From VXLM01 sp034421575 (GTDB taxonomy: Bacteria; Chloroflexota; Dehalococcoidia; Lucifugimonadales; VXLM01), in contig DAOUKG010000047.1 in the NCBI GenBank assembly GCA_034421575.1, positions 1 through 26,084 on the forward strand: a DNA stretch of 26,084 bases, given 5' to 3'. The position numbers and the translations under genes were made by a program. The notes under the pieces are model-generated. The model ran no database searches and was not told the DNA's origin. It saw nothing but the letters and a program-made list of their open reading frames with translations. Position 1 is the stretch's first letter, and the number at the start of each line of letters is the position of its first letter. Below, piece after piece: positions 25,309 through 26,084 of the stretch.

Positions 25309-25449
25309 TACCAATTCGTTTTGAATGCACCGTGAATCCGTCATTCCCGCGAAAGGAGACCTTTGCATAACCACCGTCATTCCCGCGAAAGCGGGAATCC
25401 ATCGGATACGCTAGCGACAATGCGGCTTCATTGCACCCAATTGGTATAA
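25308..25449. mobile_element. MITE-like non-autonomous element, copy 1
   Basis: About 142 bases are bounded by a perfect nine-base terminal inverted repeat: ATACCAATT (25308-25316) and AATTGGTAT (25439-25447). Inside are a half and a full copy of the CCGTCATTCCCGCG palindrome; the full one folds as ATTCCCGC/GCGGGAAT (25379-25398) on a GAAA loop. It has no coding capacity. Its left end recurs 667 bases away at 25976. It begins at the stop codon of the CoA-transferase. No clear target-site duplication was found, so mobility is inferred from the structure only. Confidence 0.6.
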
Positions 25450-25450
25450 C
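25442..25450 (+). promoter_or_regulatory. Candidate extended -10 promoter at the MITE-like right end
   Basis: TGGTATAAC fits TGnTATAAT with one mismatch and is formed by the right end of the repeat element. Initiation near 25457 would give a leader of about 15 bases containing AGGAGG (25461-25466) ahead of the GTG at 25472. Confidence 0.35.
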
Positions 25451-25471
25451 ACTGCAGGCGAGGAGGGACTG

Positions 25472-25942
25472 GTGGCAACTCACCACTTCCGAGCTGAGCT
25501 TTACTCCATCGGCGTAAACCGCTGCGTCGACGTTCCTTCCGAGATCAGCCATGCACTCGGCGGCGAGACCCACATCCGCGTGAAGGGCAGGGTAGGGGAA
25601 GAACCGTTCCGATCTAATCTCGCGCCGCGCGGAGGAGGGTTGCACCGTCTCTTCGTCCACAGCGACATCTGGCGCAAGCTCGGCGTCGACGTGGGAGATG
25701 CCGTTCATGTCGAAATCGAACATGACGAAGTGGAATGGGAAATCACCATTCCCATCGACCTTGCAGAGGCGATGCCTGAGGGCAGCGAGGCGCTAAAGGC
25801 CTTCCATGCCCTCACCGTCCCCAACCGCAAGCGGTTCATCGACCGCATCGAGGAAGCCAAGACGCCCGCGACACGGAAGCGCCGTATCGAACAGGGCATC
25901 CAACTGCTAATCAAGCGGCTGCGGGGAACGAGCAAGAGCTAG
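25472..25942 (+). CDS. DUF1905 and YdeI/OmpD-associated domain protein
   Basis: A 156-residue soluble protein. Its N-terminal half (about 1-95) resembles DUF1905, with an HFRAELYSIGVNRCVDVP start and a GVDVGDAVHVEIEHDE beta-strand segment. The C-terminal part (about 105-150) has the FHALTVPNRKRFIDRIEEAKTPATRKRRIE helices seen in YdeI/OmpD-associated proteins, a family linked to bacteriocin or peptide resistance in some bacteria. Its role here is unknown. The GTG start at 25472 is well supported by AGGAGG five bases upstream. It lies between two copies of a MITE-like element, one of which may supply its promoter. Confidence 0.83.
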   Translation: MATHHFRAELYSIGVNRCVDVPSEISHALGGETHIRVKGRVGEEPFRSNLAPRGGGLHRLFVHSDIWRKLGVDVGDAVHVEIEHDEVEWEITIPIDLAEAMPEGSEALKAFHALTVPNRKRFIDRIEEAKTPATRKRRIEQGIQLLIKRLRGTSKS

Positions 25943-25973
25943 GTTGTGGTGACATTCTTGAATTTATCATTCT

Positions 25974-26084
25974 TATACCAATTCGTTTTGAATACACCGT
26001 GAATTGGGCGTGGGACAACCAACTCACCCGTCATTCCGGCGAAGGCCGGAATCCAGAAAGTCCAGTCAGTCGAGAATACGGCCT
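25974..26084. mobile_element. MITE-like element, copy 2 (truncated by the window end)
   Basis: Bases 25976-26004 repeat 25309-25337 with a single mismatch, and the preceding TTA extends the TTATACCAATT end to match the inverse of the right end of copy 1. Beyond 26004 the sequence diverges, but it then carries a GTCATTCCGGCGAAGGCCGGAAT hairpin (stem 26033-26052), the variant seen at 16024. The right end is outside the window. Confidence 0.5.
26028..26061. repeat. Dispersed palindrome, second exact copy
   Basis: The 34 bases are identical to 16019-16052. The stem ATTCCGGC/GCCGGAAT encloses GAAG. Here it sits inside the second MITE-like copy, whereas at 16019 it is free-standing, so the palindrome is probably an independent repeat that has been incorporated into the larger element. 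Confidence 0.85.

Overview
The window is a compact, GC-rich bacterial chromosome segment of 26,084 bases. It holds one tRNA gene, about 20 protein genes on both strands, and several families of small dispersed palindromic repeats. The housekeeping cluster dgt, dnaG, rpoD, the paralogous sugar and CoA enzymes, and the dispersed repeats of the type CCTGAGCCTGTCGAAGGG and GTCATTCCGGCGAAGGCCGG fit a Chloroflexota genome, possibly of the Dehalococcoidia/SAR202 kind. That assignment is inferred from gene content and style; no marker was aligned. There is no phage, transposase, CRISPR array or replication origin.

Layout. (1) 107-182: tRNA-Ala(GGC), minus strand. (2) 313-2159: two tandem, related NAD-dependent sugar dehydrogenases resembling uronate dehydrogenase. 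(3) 2263-4111: a TrkH-type potassium transporter subunit and a small GYD-domain protein. (4) 4159-9405, minus strand: a four-gene run transcribed as SDR oxidoreductase, amidase, then two tandem TIM-barrel glycosidase-like paralogues. (5) 9569-15957: dgt, two small helical proteins of unknown function, dnaG, rpoD and a DUF362 protein. (6) 16146-17288: a sialidase-like Asp-box propeller. (7) 17359-19732: leuC and leuD with a lone MNT nucleotidyltransferase between them. (8) 19733-20176: a gene-free island of degenerate repeats. (9) 20177-22309, minus strand: a three-part protein with a phosphoesterase and a PQQ-type propeller, divergent from a nitroreductase. (10) 22390-25308: nitroreductase, an atypical Gfo/Idh/MocA protein and a CaiB/BaiF CoA-transferase. 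(11) 25308-26084: a YdeI/OmpD-associated protein bracketed by two copies of a MITE-like element.

The accessory genes look mostly catabolic: uronate-like dehydrogenases, glycosidase-like TIM barrels, a sialidase-like propeller, SDR and Gfo/Idh enzymes, an amidase and a CoA-transferase. This suggests a heterotroph handling sugars, amides and organic acids. None of these enzymes carries a recognisable secretion signal, so they probably act in the cytoplasm on imported substrates, although no transporter for organic substrates is present. I see no clear defence system or new machinery. The points that most merit follow-up are the SDR-amidase-TIM-barrel operon, the phosphoesterase-propeller fusion with an altered metal motif, the Gfo/Idh protein lacking its catalytic motif, the partnerless MNT gene inside leuCD, and the two coupled small genes before dnaG.
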